NCBI GenBank assembly: GCA_012517875.1
Contig: JAAYUB010000047.1
Coordinates: 1-32,427 of the forward strand
Origin: Acidobacteriota bacterium
GTDB taxonomy: Bacteria; Acidobacteriota; JAAYUB01
DNA length: 32,427 nt
Direction: 5' to 3'
Below are positions 31,512 to 32,427 of this stretch, piece after piece. Within the stretch, counting starts at the first letter, position 1; each line of letters begins with the position of its first letter. The translations under genes and the position numbers were made by a program. Under the pieces are notes generated by a model. The model was not told the origin of the DNA. It searched no databases and was given only the letters and a program-made list of their open reading frames with translations.

Positions 31512-32427
31512 TCACGACCCGCCGGGCCACACGGCGCGGCCGTCGGGGGCCCGCCGGCGCACCACCAGCTTCGGCCAGCGGGGCGGGTAGGGCCGGCCGT
31601 ACTCGCTCCAGAAGCGCAGCTCCATGGCGCGGCGGGGGCAGACGTTGATGCAGCCGAGGCAGAGGGTGCAGGTGCCCCGGGCCCGGGGGCGGCCATCCTT
31701 CAGGTAGAGGCGTTGCGCCGGGCAGAAGGCGACGCAGATCCCGCAGCCGTTGCAGCGGCGACGCCAGGCGTAGTTGCGGTACAGGGGGGTGTCCACCCAT
31801 TTGTTGTCGATGAGGATGCCGCCGATGAAAAGCGGCAGGGGCCAGATCAGAAACGGATATCCGGCCGGCTCGTCCCGGCCGAAGGCGGCGCCGTGCGCCC
31901 GGACGGCGGCCGCGTCGGTGGGCAGCGGCACGAGGCGGTCCAGGAAGCGCCACAGGGCGCGCGGCCCCCACCGGAAGGTCGCCACGTTGAGGGGGTAGAC
32001 GCCCCACGACCGCCCGACGGGGCGCCAGCCCTTGCACCGCAGGATGAGCCACAGCAGCAGGTGGGCGTTTTCGGGGCCGCCGGCGGCGCTGTAAAGCACG
32101 TACGCCGGCCGTCCGCCGCCCCGGGGCAGGTCCCGGAGCAGCCAGGCCAGCATGGGCCAGGGCGGCTTGAAGCCGTAGATGGGAAAAGCGACCACCAGCG
32201 CATCGCCCGTCAGCTCCGCCCGGAAGTCGCGGTAGTAGTGAAAGCGGTGGACCGTCACCCGTGCGCCGGTTGACTGTACCCCGTCAACGAATTGCTGCGT
32301 CAGGTGCATGGTGTTGCCCGACGCCGAGTTCACGACCACGTCCACGGCGTGGGGCGGGGTGCGCGCTCCGGCGGTCAGGTTCAGCGCGGCGAGGGCCAGG
32401 GTGAGCGCGGTGGCCGCGACCACGGCC
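31512..32427 (-). CDS. flavodoxin/4Fe-4S ferredoxin fusion protein (EFR1-like), 5' end outside window
   Basis: About 305 residues are visible and the reading frame is open to the window edge, so the start is unseen (a GTG at 32423 is in frame but unsupported). A hydrophobic segment (AATALTLALAALNL) is followed by a flavodoxin-like domain with the FMN-loop-like SASGNTMH and a late AFPIYGFKPPWPM. Two complete ferredoxin motifs then follow, CNGCGICVAFCP and CTLCLGCINVCP, each binding one 4Fe-4S cluster. This combination is the EFR1-type redox protein layout. It probably carries electrons in an anaerobic or microaerobic reaction at the membrane, with partners unknown. Confidence 0.85.
   Translation of the reverse strand, partial: AVVAATALTLALAALNLTAGARTPPHAVDVVVNSASGNTMHLTQQFVDGVQSTGARVTVHRFHYYRDFRAELTGDALVVAFPIYGFKPPWPMLAWLLRDLPRGGGRPAYVLYSAAGGPENAHLLLWLILRCKGWRPVGRSWGVYPLNVATFRWGPRALWRFLDRLVPLPTDAAAVRAHGAAFGRDEPAGYPFLIWPLPLFIGGILIDNKWVDTPLYRNYAWRRRCNGCGICVAFCPAQRLYLKDGRPRARGTCTLCLGCINVCPRRAMELRFWSEYGRPYPPRWPKLVVRRRAPDGRAVWPGGS

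Overview
This is a high-GC bacterial chromosome segment holding about 22 protein-coding genes, one of them cut by the right edge. I see no rRNA, tRNA, CRISPR array, intact insertion sequence or prophage gene. Secreted proteins with C-terminal dockerin-like calcium repeats, VIT/VWA proteins, a PDZ-7TM-GAF-GGDEF cyclase and long, noisy intergenic repeats suggest an uncultured Acidobacteriota-like, or Planctomycetota/Verrucomicrobiota-like, environmental bacterium. That placement is an inference from gene style only.

Layout. 1-560 is a repeat-filled spacer. 561-1931 (-) encodes a secreted beta-propeller protein with a dockerin tail. 2579-6235 (+) is a tight three-gene operon: a phosphofructokinase with a mixed ATP/PPi signature, an SLC13-type permease and a DUF2270 membrane protein. 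It converges on an unrecognised 602-residue gene (6255-8063, -), and a perfect 13-bp inverted repeat covers both stop codons. 8562-11163 (+) pairs a PcnB-type nucleotidyltransferase with a RelA/SpoT-like HD protein. A small HAD hydrolase (11881-12384, +) and a membrane metallophosphoesterase (12747-13910, -) sit between repeat blocks. A DUF2914 protein (14112-14519, +) converges on a two-gene VIT-VWA/VWA operon (14638-18093, -) that ends in a strong intrinsic terminator.

18094-18707 is a spacer with a possibly frameshifted gene remnant. It is followed by a CDF metal transporter with three regulatory repeats and a DUF1232 protein (18708-20615, +). After a terminator and an extended -10 promoter come a dockerin-tailed subtilase and mutM (20923-23373, +). 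The diguanylate cyclase (23413-25710, -) is divergent from a Tat-exported metallophosphoesterase and a B12-binding radical SAM/DUF4070 enzyme (25992-29038, +). A visibly more AT-rich patch (about 29400-31450) carries a two-gene unit of lipoprotein and matrixin/snapalysin-like metalloprotease with its own terminator. The window ends in a flavodoxin/ferredoxin (EFR1-like) gene.

Most genes are housekeeping or envelope functions. The strongest unexplained structure is not a protein system. It is a family of composite intergenic repeats: 6-, 7- and 8-bp micro-tandems surrounding a conserved core of about 105 bp with two predicted hairpins. The core is present in both orientations at 334-438, 11299-11406 and 12551-12658, with partial or diverged blocks at 2150-2490, 8160-8425 and 20630-20790. 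A separate 101-bp inverted-repeat element lies at 29241-29341. I did not find a convincing new defence or metabolic system.
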